60,838 nt of DNA, taken from positions 1 to 60,838 of the IMG/VR virus record IMGVR_UViG_3300048635_000011, one strand, 5' to 3'. The notes beneath the pieces were generated by a model, which was not told where the DNA came from, did not search any database, and saw nothing but the letters and a program-made list of their open reading frames with translations. Made by a program: the position numbers and the translations under genes. This document shows positions 40,858 through 51,880 of the stretch, one piece after another. The stretch is from a virus. Every line of letters starts with the position of its first letter. The first letter of the stretch is position 1.

Positions 40858-42276
40858 TTACCAAGCTGCTACAGTTTTAACTAAAGCAATACGCTCTGGA
40901 CGTAAAGCCATAAAACCATAGTAGTATTTCAAACTAGAGAAGCCAGTTTCACCATAAGGGTCACGAGCATAAGACTCAGGAGACTCAGGTTTAACATGCT
41001 TAGTCTTGAATTTGAAAGACTTACCATTAGTTTCAAAACCAATAGTTGTGAACGACTCGCTACCTACTACTAACATTGGGTAAACGTTATATTTACCACC
41101 AGTCTCATAATAACCAGCATTGTTAGTTACTGTTTTACCAGCTCCATCCCAATGTGCCATCTCAGGTACAACAACTAAACGGAATTGGTCAATAGCTCCA
41201 ATTTCACCACGTAGTAAAGTAGTACCAGCAGCATAGTGACGTGCATCAATAAATGCTTGATTACCAAATCCATCAACCATAGCTTTAACCATAGGGATAA
41301 GCTCTGAGCCAATATACATGATATAAGCAGAATTAACTGTCTTAGTATCAATCATACGAGTACCAGTAATTACTTTGGTATTTTTAGGTGTACGATTATT
41401 TGAAAGATCAATAGCTAAACGCATTAAATCATTATAAGTTACTTGAGATACGTTGCCTGTTTCACCGCTTAGCTCACTAGTAGTAAGAGCTGAACCTGCA
41501 TAACGAATAACACCCGCAGCATTGAGTAAATCTACTTGTAGAGCGTCCTCAGTTAGTTCAATAGCTCCACTCATTAACTCACGATTTAGGTGCATCTGTA
41601 ATTCAGCATCTGTGTCAAAGTCAAGAGATTCTTTAGTGTAGTCATAGTACATACCAAACTTTTCAAAAGTACCTTCTAAATCAACACGGGTAAACCCAAC
41701 TCGGTTTACAAATCCACCATTCTCTGTAAGAGCTGGTAGTTTAGCCGAAATAGTACCTACGTCTTTGCTAGAGCCATAAAGATTACCTGATACTGGAACT
41801 CCTGCGTTTGAATCATCAATAGTCCAAGCAGGGGTAGCTCCTGTAAGAGCTGTCTTAGTAGCTGCATAACTAGTAGTAAATACTTTAAGAGCTTTAAATA
41901 TATCTACTGCTTTAGCTTTAGCTGCTGTAAGAGCTGCTGCTGTAGTAGCACCTTCACCAACTGCATAATGGTTAGTGTAAATATTCTTTCCTTCTTCAGG
42001 ACGAGCAATAACAATAGTTACCTCAACAGTAGTGCTAACACCTGCTGCATCAATACCTTGGTCATTTACGTTAGCGTCATCTAGTAATGGTACATAATGA
42101 TAACGACGAATCTTTTTACCCATGTGCTTAGGCATAGAAGTAACGTCTGCTAACTGAGAGAAATAAGATTCTTTACGTGCTTCCTTAAGAGCTTTACGAA
42201 TGTAGTAATCTGTACGAAATTGTGTGCCAATAGTAGAATCAGTTCCACCAATAGGATTGTTGTATGTTTGTGCCAT
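40858..42276 (-). CDS. Major capsid protein, N4 gp56 family
   Basis: The 472-aa protein begins with RKALKEARKESYFSQLADVTSMPKHMGKKIR, the N-terminal pattern of the N4-gp56 family, and later shows the E-loop and A-domain segments (GTFEKFGMYYDYTKESLDFD, YIMYIGSELIPMVKAM). It forms the icosahedral shell. GAGGTGATTAATT precedes the start. It lies between scaffold and a terminator, as expected for a highly expressed gene. Confidence 0.88.
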   Translation of the reverse strand: MAQTYNNPIGGTDSTIGTQFRTDYYIRKALKEARKESYFSQLADVTSMPKHMGKKIRRYHYVPLLDDANVNDQGIDAAGVSTTVEVTIVIARPEEGKNIYTNHYAVGEGATTAAALTAAKAKAVDIFKALKVFTTSYAATKTALTGATPAWTIDDSNAGVPVSGNLYGSSKDVGTISAKLPALTENGGFVNRVGFTRVDLEGTFEKFGMYYDYTKESLDFDTDAELQMHLNRELMSGAIELTEDALQVDLLNAAGVIRYAGSALTTSELSGETGNVSQVTYNDLMRLAIDLSNNRTPKNTKVITGTRMIDTKTVNSAYIMYIGSELIPMVKAMVDGFGNQAFIDARHYAAGTTLLRGEIGAIDQFRLVVVPEMAHWDGAGKTVTNNAGYYETGGKYNVYPMLVVGSESFTTIGFETNGKSFKFKTKHVKPESPESYARDPYGETGFSSLKYYYGFMALRPERIALVKTVAAW

Positions 42277-42287
42277 AATTAATCACC

Positions 42288-43361
42288 TCATATAAAATTG
42301 TTAATATCTAATTTGTCAAATTCTTCATCACTCATCTCCAAAATATTAATAGGAGCTTTCTTAGATGAAGGTTTGCCTCTAGTAATAGAAGCTGCTTTAC
42401 GTCGAGCATTAGTTTTATTTGTCTGTGTGTTAGAATTATCTGCACTAGGTTTAGTGGAGTTGTTCTCTGGGTTGAAAGCACCTGCTTTGTCCATTGAGTC
42501 CCCTACTATCTTGTAAGCTTCAATATCTGATACATTAGTTAAACGCCCTAATATACGCTCTCTCGCTACATTATCACTGATCTGTTTATATACACCTGAA
42601 CCAATATGATCATTAATGTCTGCGATTATTTGTGGGGACTCAACTAAAATCTTACGACTAGTCTCATCCCATTGGTTAGAAATAACATCTAAAGTTGTTC
42701 GATAAGATGGTGTATCTTGAATAGCTTCAAGCACCTGATCTAACTCTACTTCTGAGTCACTAACCGCATAAGAGTTTGGTTCATACTTTGTTTCTTCTAA
42801 GTCAATATCAATAGGGTCTACACCACTATCTTTAACTAATTTAGCTATTGCATCTGGGTTCTTCTTACTTAAATCAATAAGGTAGCTAAGCTTATCTGTG
42901 TCTAATAAATCATTATTATCTAACATTTTAATAATGTTTAGATTTGGTTTAATAGCAGTCATCTTTTTGGAGTAATTAGCCCCCATTTGCATAAGTGTAC
43001 GAGCTTCATCTACTGACTTAACTTGCATATCAATACCATTAGCTCTGAAAGAGCTTAATAGAGCTTCATACTCTTTTTGGTAATCAATAGCAGGTTGTTC
43101 TTCAGCTACTTCCTCGTTTTCGGAAGTAGTATTTGTTTCTTCTTCACCATCAGACGAAGTGTCTTCTGTCTTCGTTGTTGCTTCAACTTCTTCTTCTTCT
43201 TCTGTTTCATTAGTATCTTGTTGCTCTGATGTATTTTCCTCATCGTCTTCTACAGTAGGAGCTTCTTCTTTATCCTCTACTACTTCTTCTTCCATATCGG
43301 ATAATAGGAGTTTATCTAACTCCTCGTCCGACATTCCCATTACGTCTAGTTCTTCACTCAT
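42288..43361 (-). CDS. Scaffold-like acidic protein
   Basis: The 357-aa product begins with about 100 residues dominated by Glu, Asp and Thr, then a helical region and a basic C terminus (TNARRKAASITRGKPSSKK). This acidic-to-basic layout just upstream of the capsid gene fits a scaffold protein (N4 gp57 position). GAGGTATTGTA precedes the start. Confidence 0.65.
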   Translation of the reverse strand: MSEELDVMGMSDEELDKLLLSDMEEEVVEDKEEAPTVEDDEENTSEQQDTNETEEEEEVEATTKTEDTSSDGEEETNTTSENEEVAEEQPAIDYQKEYEALLSSFRANGIDMQVKSVDEARTLMQMGANYSKKMTAIKPNLNIIKMLDNNDLLDTDKLSYLIDLSKKNPDAIAKLVKDSGVDPIDIDLEETKYEPNSYAVSDSEVELDQVLEAIQDTPSYRTTLDVISNQWDETSRKILVESPQIIADINDHIGSGVYKQISDNVARERILGRLTNVSDIEAYKIVGDSMDKAGAFNPENNSTKPSADNSNTQTNKTNARRKAASITRGKPSSKKAPINILEMSDEEFDKLDINNFI

Positions 43362-43702
43362 TACAATACCTCTTCATTAAGTTCTGCTTGAGTAATTCTG
43401 TCTTGAGCCAAACTATTCTCGGACATATTCCCTAACAACTGTAGTTTAGTAAAATATTGTCTTAAATACCCAATAGCATCTAATTGTTTACTAATGTGTG
43501 TCTGGTCTTCACTACCTTGGACTTGTGGTGCTGCTTTAAGTTCTACTAATGCGGAAGCTTCCTTTACAAAGTACCCATCTAGGATAACTTTCTTAAACAA
43601 TCTATTACTAAGAAGTTTATTCAAGTTATCACGAGCTGCAATGTTAGCTTCTGCTTGTTTAATACTAATTTCTATTTCTCTAATATCTGTATTCATATAC
43701 AT
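43361..43702 (-). CDS. Small helical protein between portal and scaffold
   Basis: The 113-aa protein is all helical (NTDIREIEISIKQAEANIAARDN). The start is uncertain: ATG at 43702 or the in-frame ATG at 43696. N4-like phages carry a comparable small gene here. The stop overlaps the scaffold start. Confidence 0.5.
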   Translation of the reverse strand: MYMNTDIREIEISIKQAEANIAARDNLNKLLSNRLFKKVILDGYFVKEASALVELKAAPQVQGSEDQTHISKQLDAIGYLRQYFTKLQLLGNMSENSLAQDRITQAELNEEVL

Positions 43703-43745
43703 ACTGTCTCTTGTGTCCCCTTAATGGGATATTATTAGTTAAGTC

Positions 43746-45713
43746 TTACTTTTTGGATTCTACTTGCTTATTTTGTTTTCTGTCAAGTTTCTCTAATTCC
43801 CTTTCTTGATTTACTCCTTCTTCTTGTTCTACATAATCTAAATCCTTAAGATCGGCTGTGCTACCTTCTGTTCTAGCTTTAGCTAATAGGTACTGAGCAT
43901 TAGCCTGTTTAACAGCTATATCAGCTTGTTTCTCTTGAAGCTCTGCTTGTAACATAGCTACCTCTAATTGAGCTTTCTGCTCAGCGATAGGGTCAGGTTT
44001 AGGCTCAAACTCTTTAATCTTTTTTGCTAAATAAGGCATTTTACGTAATGTTGCAAAATCAGTTAATATAATTTGCGTAAACTCAGGAGGCATAGTATTA
44101 CCAAGTGTTTGCAACATAAATGAGAGTTCTTCTGCCTTATCATTATCTGCCTCTGCTGTACTTATGGTTAAGCTAATATCAATGTTACCTGCTAAGTCAT
44201 CTCGTCTAACAGTCACAAACTCATCATTAGTAATTCTTACTACTTCTTCCTCTGATAAGAACACAGCATTCATACTAATGAACTTACGTCCTATTCTTTT
44301 AATACCTTCTGCTAATCTACGTAGTATACCTAATTCTCTTTTGCTAGTAGCATCTAAAGCACTTTTAATACCTGTAGCAGTTTTACCTAAACTATTACCA
44401 CTAATACCTTGACTAAAGGCTTTAACCCCACTAATACTTTCAGCCTCATTACTTTGTAATTGGAGCATTTCATGAGCCGATCTTGGTATCTCTGGGTACG
44501 TGTGCATATGAAATGCTTGGTTGGGATCTACATTAGGGTTAAATTCATAATCCAGCCCTCTATCAAACTTACGTTTATTAGTTACATCTAAAGCATCCTT
44601 ACGACTGCCCATTTGTCCATTAGCACTACGAGCCATAGAGTCAATCATACCTCTGGTTACTGCGCCTATTACTTTTTGGTTATCAATTAATAACTCTCCG
44701 TCAGGTTCACCATAGTTATGCTTTTTCCTTGGTAAGTATTGAATTAGTACGAAAGGCAACTTTTCATCAGGAAAAGGGTTCTCTTCCATTCTAATAAGAG
44801 TGTCCCCAACCCAAGTAGCTACAAATGGTTTAACAATTCCAGTACCTTCATAATCCCAGTAACCCCAATACTCAAATGCTACAAACTTCTTACGAGGAGC
44901 ATCATTAAAAGTAAAATCTGCTGTACTCTCATAGTTAGGATGCCCTTGTGTGGAGTTACCTTCTACATTAATATTATCTAAATTTTTATATCTACCATCC
45001 TTTTTTAATTCTGATAAGGAGGTTTCAAAACTATAAATAACAAAATTGGCTTTTTCTATATCGCCTTCTGCTGTAGGGTCAATAATAACATCTTTATAAT
45101 TGCATACCTCTACGGTAGGGTGATTTGCCACAGTAACCAACTGTTTAACCAACTCTGTACCTGTAACTTCTTCTTGTAAAGGGGGTAACCCTTGTTGAAT
45201 CATACTAGCTGCTTGTTCATTATCTAATATAGGCATCATACTAGTTACAGGAATCTCCACTTCCTTAATCTCTTGTACGTTAGTCCAACCAACCCTAACA
45301 ATAGCTGTCCCTTCATCTACTAGCGTCCTAACAATAGTATCTATAAAGTTTATCTTATCTATTTTAGTATTAAATTGGTTATTTAATATTAGCCCATTTT
45401 GTATAGCACTTTCTTTGTCCTCAAAACTAATGGGATCAGTATTAAACACATCCTCTGTACTAAGGAAAGGTTCACTTAAAGCAGCATACCTCCACTCTGC
45501 TTGTTTCCTAATTAATTTAGGTTGAATAGTGGATTTACCTTTACGTTTACCAAGTTTTGCTTGTCCCGTAATATTTAAGTGGTCTAACCAGTTGTCCACC
45601 TCTACTGTGTGGGCACTATGAGAAGTAGTTGCTTCTCTATAATCTTGTTTTAAATCACTCACCTTTGGAGGGTTAGCCCAATCCGTAAGTTTTGTTGTAA
45701 TTACTTCTTGCAT
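43746..45713 (-). CDS. Portal protein
   Basis: The 655-aa protein has the portal pattern: N-terminal WRYAALSEPFLSTEDVF, the beta region with EGTAIVRVGW and FVAFEYWGYWDYEG, the stem-loop region QKVIGAVTRGMIDSMARSANG, and a C-terminal Gln/Lys/Ala coiled coil. It forms the dodecameric vertex for packaging. AAGGAG precedes the start. It is shorter than N4 gp59 (about 94 kDa). Confidence 0.8.
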   Translation of the reverse strand: MQEVITTKLTDWANPPKVSDLKQDYREATTSHSAHTVEVDNWLDHLNITGQAKLGKRKGKSTIQPKLIRKQAEWRYAALSEPFLSTEDVFNTDPISFEDKESAIQNGLILNNQFNTKIDKINFIDTIVRTLVDEGTAIVRVGWTNVQEIKEVEIPVTSMMPILDNEQAASMIQQGLPPLQEEVTGTELVKQLVTVANHPTVEVCNYKDVIIDPTAEGDIEKANFVIYSFETSLSELKKDGRYKNLDNINVEGNSTQGHPNYESTADFTFNDAPRKKFVAFEYWGYWDYEGTGIVKPFVATWVGDTLIRMEENPFPDEKLPFVLIQYLPRKKHNYGEPDGELLIDNQKVIGAVTRGMIDSMARSANGQMGSRKDALDVTNKRKFDRGLDYEFNPNVDPNQAFHMHTYPEIPRSAHEMLQLQSNEAESISGVKAFSQGISGNSLGKTATGIKSALDATSKRELGILRRLAEGIKRIGRKFISMNAVFLSEEEVVRITNDEFVTVRRDDLAGNIDISLTISTAEADNDKAEELSFMLQTLGNTMPPEFTQIILTDFATLRKMPYLAKKIKEFEPKPDPIAEQKAQLEVAMLQAELQEKQADIAVKQANAQYLLAKARTEGSTADLKDLDYVEQEEGVNQERELEKLDRKQNKQVESKK

Positions 45714-45723
45714 AACTTACTCC

Positions 45724-47136
<1,413 letters not shown>

Positions 47137-47139
47137 ATT

Positions 47140-47850
47140 TTATACCCATCCATTCATTTCTAATTTTACATTATCAAAATTCTCTCTATGAAGTAGTGAA
47201 TTTCTTTCTATACTTACACAAGCTGCTTCAAACTTAGCTAAGTACCTTTCTTTTTCTCCATTAACTGTATCACCACTTAAACCTACACTCAATCTTGAAC
47301 CAATATACATTAGTAAAGGCTCTAGTAGCATATCAGGTAACTCTAACTCTAAATCAGGTAAATTACTACTGTTAATATCTATTTTAGGGTGGGAAGCTCT
47401 GTAGGTAACATGAATAGTGTTACCTGTTATTGGGTAAGGGTGCTCTATGACATTATAGGTAGGAGTAAATACAGATAGAGCATTATCTCTATTATTTAAT
47501 GGTAATTCTACCCCTACCTCATTCTCAACTCTTTCTACTTTAAGTACATCCCCTATAAAAGGATACATAGTTGAATCTGATATGTACTTAATAGGTTCTG
47601 TACTACTTATATTACTTTGGGCATATTTAGCATCTAATTTATATAAGGATAAATTACTCTGCAAGTCTAAGGTTACGCTATTAACTTTAACAGGTAATCT
47701 TTTATATATAGCTACTAATGCTATATTTATGTGAGGTATAATTCTAAAGTAATCCTCTGTCTGTATAGAGGTGTTCCCCTCAAAACCACTATACTCTATT
47801 AAGGATAACTCCCCTGATATTAAGTGATCGAATATTTCTTGTAACTTCAT
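47140..47850 (-). CDS. N4-like structural (head-tail) protein
   Basis: This is 236 aa from the ATG at 47850, which has AGGAG 9 nt upstream and gives the familiar opening KLQEIFDHLISGELSLIEY of a podoviral structural protein between fibre and terminase. The ORF is open further, to an ATG at 47964 that also has AGGAG; that 38-residue extension is encoded by the palindrome array and is Tyr/Ile-rich, so it looks like a leader. Translation from both starts is possible. Confidence 0.65.
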   Translation of the reverse strand: MKLQEIFDHLISGELSLIEYSGFEGNTSIQTEDYFRIIPHINIALVAIYKRLPVKVNSVTLDLQSNLSLYKLDAKYAQSNISSTEPIKYISDSTMYPFIGDVLKVERVENEVGVELPLNNRDNALSVFTPTYNVIEHPYPITGNTIHVTYRASHPKIDINSSNLPDLELELPDMLLEPLLMYIGSRLSVGLSGDTVNGEKERYLAKFEAACVSIERNSLLHRENFDNVKLEMNGWV

Positions 47851-47865
47851 TTTTTGTGCTCCTAT

Positions 47866-47881
47866 ATTAGAATATTCTAAT
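47866..47881. promoter_or_regulatory. 16-bp palindrome, second copy
   Basis: ATTAGAATATTCTAAT matches the core of the palindrome at 771-790. Here it lies just before the ribosome site of the gene starting at 47850. Confidence 0.5.
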
Positions 47882-47900
47882 TTACTTCTATATATCATTT

Positions 47901-47962
47901 GTATATAGATCCATATACGTTTGTATATGGATTCATATACGTTTGTATATAGATCCATATAC
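47901..47962 (-). promoter_or_regulatory. Triple-palindrome operator-like array, copy 2
   Basis: Palindromes start at 47901, 47923 and 47945 (22-bp period). The outer two are identical to the outer units of copy 1; the middle is GTATATGGATTCATATAC. Spacers are GTTT. On the minus strand the promoter-like 48008-48028 precedes it, as in copy 1. Confidence 0.6.
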
Positions 47963-48007
47963 ATCTTTTCTCCTAAGTGTATGTAAAATATAGGAAAAAA
48001 ACTTTTT

Positions 48008-48028
48008 TCTCTTATATATATTATACAG
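48008..48028 (-). promoter_or_regulatory. Putative phage-type promoter, copy 2
   Basis: This is the reverse complement of the 21 nt at 168-188, with every base identical. It would drive the late genes from 47850 onward. The promoter role is inferred from duplication and position. Confidence 0.5.
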
Positions 48029-48076
48029 GGTGTTTTTCATGTATATTTTTCTTTTTTCTTTTCCTTCTTTTTAACC

Positions 48077-48165
48077 AATAAATTAATAGTAGGTGAAGCT
48101 TCGATTGAGTAGCGGAGTGTAACGAGCAACGGAATGAGAAAGCTGTAGACTACTATTAATTTATT
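48077..48165 (+). other. Structured hairpin element, copy 2
   Basis: A perfect 16-bp inverted repeat (48077-48092 with 48150-48165) surrounds a 57-nt core (48093-48149). The outer stem sequence is unrelated to copy 1, but stem length and loop length are the same. Core ends are shared (GTGAAGCTT and AAAGCTGTAGA). Confidence 0.7.
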
Positions 48166-48201
48166 ATTCTTTTTCTCTTTTTTTCTTTATGTGCGCTTTC
48201 G

Positions 48202-48258
48202 GCTACAGTATTCTCCCTGCGATGCTCACTACGTTCCGCTTCTCAGTCGATACTTCAC
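48202..48258 (-). other. Structured hairpin element, copy 3, without the long outer stem
   Basis: Read on the minus strand this is again 57 nt and aligns to copies 1 and 2 without gaps. It adds further compensatory pairs (core 7-50, 13-42, 18-37, 25-31). The flanks no longer make a 16-bp stem; only a G-C at the base and a few further pairs remain. It lies inverted 52 nt from copy 2, so the two could also pair with each other. Confidence 0.6.
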
Positions 48259-48318
48259 CTCTCGCTTGTAATGGTATTGTTTTATGTGTTCTCTTCTTAT
48301 ATTGGCTCTCTGTTCGAT

Positions 48319-49908
48319 TTAGGCTATATATGAATCTATGTCTTCGTAATCATCTGTTTCTATAGTATCCCATAATTCAGGCGATTCTTTCTTTGGTTTG
48401 ATAGGTAGGTTTGCAGAAGGTTTCCAAGGTGTCATATTAGCTAACATGCTAATGGTATCTATAAAGTCATCATGCTTGCTTTTAAAGGCACTCTTAGTTG
48501 CTAACTTAAGCTCATTAAGTGCTTCTTGTATCTCCTTACTTTCTTTCCGTTCTTCTGGAAAATAAATCCTATTCATTTTGAACCAAGGTACTACCACATT
48601 AAACCTTGTTATCTTATCTGTTACAGGTCTTATACCTACTGTAGTACCATCTTTATCTTTTGCTAAGGGGAAGAACACATTTCTACTCATCATCTCATTT
48701 TGAATCCAAGATACAAATCCTTTTTGTTGTCCTGATATTTCGATACCTACTGATTGTGGATTGTACTCTTGGGCTAGTCTAAAGAGGTCTTCTATGTTCT
48801 TATCCATCAGTTGCTTCTCTACTATACCGTCTACCCAAAACCAATCACCATTATTATTATATGCCCATACACTTATAACAGAGTAATCAGCACTGTTCTT
48901 ACTACTAGTAGCAAAGTCAGTAGTAATGTAGAAGTTAAAGCTACCTCTATTCTTTAATAAGGAAGCTCTCCTATACCAACTAATATCACAATCTTGTATT
49001 AACCTATCTTCATCACTCATAATCCGTAACATAAGTTCTTGGTTAAAGGTATCAATCTTACCTGAGTTCCTAGCCTTCTCATATTGGCTCAATACATAGT
49101 CATAATCAAATCTGTCTTCCCATGCTCCTTTAAAGTCTTCCCTCTTAACAGGGAACTTCTCACATACAGGGAACACATTAGCGTACCAAGCACCTGATTC
49201 AATAGCCTTGTACAAAGGATCACGGGCATTAAACGGAGTACCAGACCATATAGTTTTTCTTCTGGTAGGATGTAATGCGTAGTCAACAGCTTTATAAATG
49301 GTGTCTTCTATACTTGCTATTACTGTTGGACTCCTAGCATCATCATCTGATATTAAGTCATCAAGTACAGCAAGTACTGGTCTTTGCCCTTGCTCTTTTG
49401 CACCTCTGACTCCAGTCTTAGCCCCATAGCCCCTAACTATAAACTTATGTCCTGATAAATTAGTAAACTCATAACGTACATCAGTAAACCTAGTATGTGG
49501 TATATAATGCTGTAAGAACTCAGAGTTTTGCCACCTATATTCTAAGTTCTTCCTCATATTCTTAACACCATTCTCTATACTATCTGAAACGTATAAAGCA
49601 AAGCTAATATCCCCAAACTGAGGTAAACTCCCATACACAGCTACATACAAGAAGAGATACTCTCCCAAAACTGTAGTTTTTGCAAGACCTCTACTACACA
49701 TATTACAGATACCTTTCTTACTACCTGCTATCTGGTCTAACATCTTATAGTGTACTACTGGAGTCTTATGTTCCTCTCCAGTACCACCATTAACTAATTT
49801 AATAAAACTAACAAACTCTAAAGCAAAATCACTTGGTATGTAATTTGGATTATCCTCATAATCTACATCATTTAAGTAGTCTTCTACTTGTTTTTTAATC
49901 ATTCCCAT
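48319..49908 (-). CDS. Terminase large subunit
   Basis: The 529-aa protein carries the N4/T7-type Walker A at residues 72-79 (SRGLAKTT), Walker B near residue 180 (VLAVLDDLISDDDA), and the RNase H-like nuclease start FYITTDFATSS near residue 325, with a later HDDFIDTISML holding the last acidic residues. It packages DNA and cuts it at genome ends. The start at 49908 has only a weak ribosome site and overlaps the previous gene by 14 nt. Confidence 0.88.
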   Translation of the reverse strand: MGMIKKQVEDYLNDVDYEDNPNYIPSDFALEFVSFIKLVNGGTGEEHKTPVVHYKMLDQIAGSKKGICNMCSRGLAKTTVLGEYLFLYVAVYGSLPQFGDISFALYVSDSIENGVKNMRKNLEYRWQNSEFLQHYIPHTRFTDVRYEFTNLSGHKFIVRGYGAKTGVRGAKEQGQRPVLAVLDDLISDDDARSPTVIASIEDTIYKAVDYALHPTRRKTIWSGTPFNARDPLYKAIESGAWYANVFPVCEKFPVKREDFKGAWEDRFDYDYVLSQYEKARNSGKIDTFNQELMLRIMSDEDRLIQDCDISWYRRASLLKNRGSFNFYITTDFATSSKNSADYSVISVWAYNNNGDWFWVDGIVEKQLMDKNIEDLFRLAQEYNPQSVGIEISGQQKGFVSWIQNEMMSRNVFFPLAKDKDGTTVGIRPVTDKITRFNVVVPWFKMNRIYFPEERKESKEIQEALNELKLATKSAFKSKHDDFIDTISMLANMTPWKPSANLPIKPKKESPELWDTIETDDYEDIDSYIA

Positions 49909-50098
49909 TACAATACTCTGGTTTAGTTTCTTTAGTTAATTTACGAATAATACAATTTGTTTTATATGCCCATATTAAAGTAGGTCTAACTCCTTCAGGT
50001 ATATCAGGTATACTACTTAGTGCGGAGTAATCTTTCACAAGTTTTACTTGGGTTGTACATCCTGTCAATAATATCGTCAATAGTAACATTATCTTCAT
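49895..50098 (-). CDS. Outer-membrane spanin-like lipoprotein (Rz1 type)
   Basis: The 67-aa protein starts MKIMLLLTILLTGC, a clear lipobox with Cys14, followed by a short periplasmic part with Pro residues. AAAGGA precedes the start. It overlaps the membrane protein gene 50013-50222 by 86 nt in another frame, the classical embedded Rz/Rz1 layout, and supports a Gram-negative host. Confidence 0.65.
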   Translation of the reverse strand: MKIMLLLTILLTGCTTQVKLVKDYSALSSIPDIPEGVRPTLIWAYKTNCIIRKLTKETKPEYCNGND

Positions 50099-50222
50099 TA
50101 TAATATCCTTTAATTTCTTTAGTTAAGTTAGCATGTTCTTCTCCTGCTAACACCCCCATCTTATACATACCACCTACAGCTATTGCTAATAAAATGGTAA
50201 CTCCTATATCTGATAAACTCAT
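50013..50222 (-). CDS. Inner-membrane spanin-like protein (Rz type)
   Basis: The 69-aa protein has an N-terminal membrane helix (IGVTILLAIAVGGMYKMGVLAG), then a charged helical periplasmic part. It is shorter than typical Rz. GGAGG lies 14 nt upstream of the ATG. Its position between endolysin and the overlapping lipoprotein supports the spanin call. Confidence 0.55.
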   Translation of the reverse strand: MSLSDIGVTILLAIAVGGMYKMGVLAGEEHANLTKEIKGYYNEDNVTIDDIIDRMYNPSKTCERLLRTK

Positions 50223-51880
50223 AAGTATCCATTATCCTCCAAGTACGCTTTCATTACTTTAAAATGTGGGTACAACGCTAATAAAAGTACCCCACCTAAT
50301 ATATAAGGAGTATAAGCAGTAGCTCCTAATTGAGCTTGTAGCGTAGTAATTTGGTTACTCAATTCGGTAACACTTTCTCTACTTTGAGTTAGTTGCTCTG
50401 TTATCTTAGAAAACACATCACCATTGCGTATTAACTCCTCTGCTACTCCAACTTTCACAACAGCCCCTGTTGTGTTGTTCCGCATTGTTCTACTTTTGTG
50501 TAGTTTTTTACGAGTACCACCTTGCTTAAGGGCTATAGTATAATTTTTTATTAATTTAGCTACGTAATCATCTTTACCATCATGGTTTTTATCTACTACT
50601 TTAACTCCATTATAATATCTTTTAATCTTTTTCCAATCCTTATTTTGTAAGGCTGTCATTAATCGGGTATTATTCTCTAAGAAACCTAGAAAAGCTAGTA
50701 GTTGCCCTTCTTCTGTGAATTGGGCATCATGGAATGCAAATACATCCTCAAACCCACTAACTTTCCAATTACTCCCTAATATTTGGTACTTACCCCAACT
50801 ACAAGCTTCAATAGCAGCTTCCTTATGCACCCTATATGCCTTTTTAAATCTATCTTGTTGCCTTTGTAACGTACCGTACTTGAAATAAGCCCTTTTACCT
50901 ATTAAATCTTTAATACTAGGGTCTTGCATTGCAAGTTTACTAGCACTTAGCCCATACTTCCTTAAAGCTTCTGTAAATTTATGTCTTTCAAATAGTATTC
51001 TTGGATTCCCCTTGTAGAAACCCTTGTTATCCGACTCACTTTTTATAATAGCCCACAATATAGCTAATTCTATATTATGAATTTCACTAAATTCTTCTAA
51101 ATTACTATACACTTTTGTAACCCCCTCTAATTCTTTGTTAGTAAACCCAATAAAGTTGTTATTAGTAGTAGCCCATACAGTCCCTTTTAACCCTGCTATA
51201 CGTATTTTACCTTCTAAAGTATTATTTATACCTCCTATAGTAGAATCTGCTAAAGAATTAAACACAATAGGATACACATAATGCCCAACTACACGTAGCT
51301 TATTTAAGCCAAGATTAAAATTACTATAATTACACGCCTCGCTACACATAATACCTTGGCTACCACCCATATCAACATCAATAGAATGTATTGTTATATT
51401 ACTAATACTGCCTTCTGTATCTATACTGTAACCATCCTCTTTAACTGCATACGCATGAAAACCTGTATCTACGTGATACCCATCAATATAACCTTTATTA
51501 AAAGCTAGTAAGGTAGAATCATACACCTGCTCATTATGTCGTATTAAACACTCTTCTACAGTCTCATTACCTTTTCTTTTACACCTACTATAGGGTCTAG
51601 TCGGGGTAGAGTTATAGGTAGTGTATTCTTTGATTAAGAGGTTGCTTGCTCTAATATTCATAGCGTCCCCTCCATAGTTTTTAAAGGTTACCTCTTCTAT
51701 AGTTACCATAGGGTTACCTAATAAAACCAAAGGGATAAACACATTACTAATAACTAGTTTTCTTATACTAACTGGCTCTTCTGCTTTTATGTATAATCCT
51801 ATATCTGTGTTTCTATTTGTACCCTCTATTTGTATAGTATCATACACACCACCACTAATCTTTCTTAGTATTGTGCTCAT
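50219..51880 (-). CDS. Beta-helix / N-acetylmuramidase fusion with C-terminal membrane anchor
   Basis: This is 553 aa from the ATG at 51880 (AGGAG 5 nt upstream; the GTG at 51886 is less likely). Residues about 25-230 look like a parallel beta-helix (VSIRKLVISNVFIPLVLLGN, ISNITIHSIDVDMGGS). Residues about 255-420 match the DUF3380 muramidase: IIKSESDNKGFYKG, NPRILFERHKF, ACSWGKYQILG, DWKKIKRYYNG. A coiled coil and a membrane helix (YTPYILGGVLLLALYPHF) end the protein. It should cut peptidoglycan from a membrane-tethered position. The N-terminal beta-helix on an endolysin is unusual. Confidence 0.75.
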   Translation of the reverse strand: MSTILRKISGGVYDTIQIEGTNRNTDIGLYIKAEEPVSIRKLVISNVFIPLVLLGNPMVTIEEVTFKNYGGDAMNIRASNLLIKEYTTYNSTPTRPYSRCKRKGNETVEECLIRHNEQVYDSTLLAFNKGYIDGYHVDTGFHAYAVKEDGYSIDTEGSISNITIHSIDVDMGGSQGIMCSEACNYSNFNLGLNKLRVVGHYVYPIVFNSLADSTIGGINNTLEGKIRIAGLKGTVWATTNNNFIGFTNKELEGVTKVYSNLEEFSEIHNIELAILWAIIKSESDNKGFYKGNPRILFERHKFTEALRKYGLSASKLAMQDPSIKDLIGKRAYFKYGTLQRQQDRFKKAYRVHKEAAIEACSWGKYQILGSNWKVSGFEDVFAFHDAQFTEEGQLLAFLGFLENNTRLMTALQNKDWKKIKRYYNGVKVVDKNHDGKDDYVAKLIKNYTIALKQGGTRKKLHKSRTMRNNTTGAVVKVGVAEELIRNGDVFSKITEQLTQSRESVTELSNQITTLQAQLGATAYTPYILGGVLLLALYPHFKVMKAYLEDNGYL

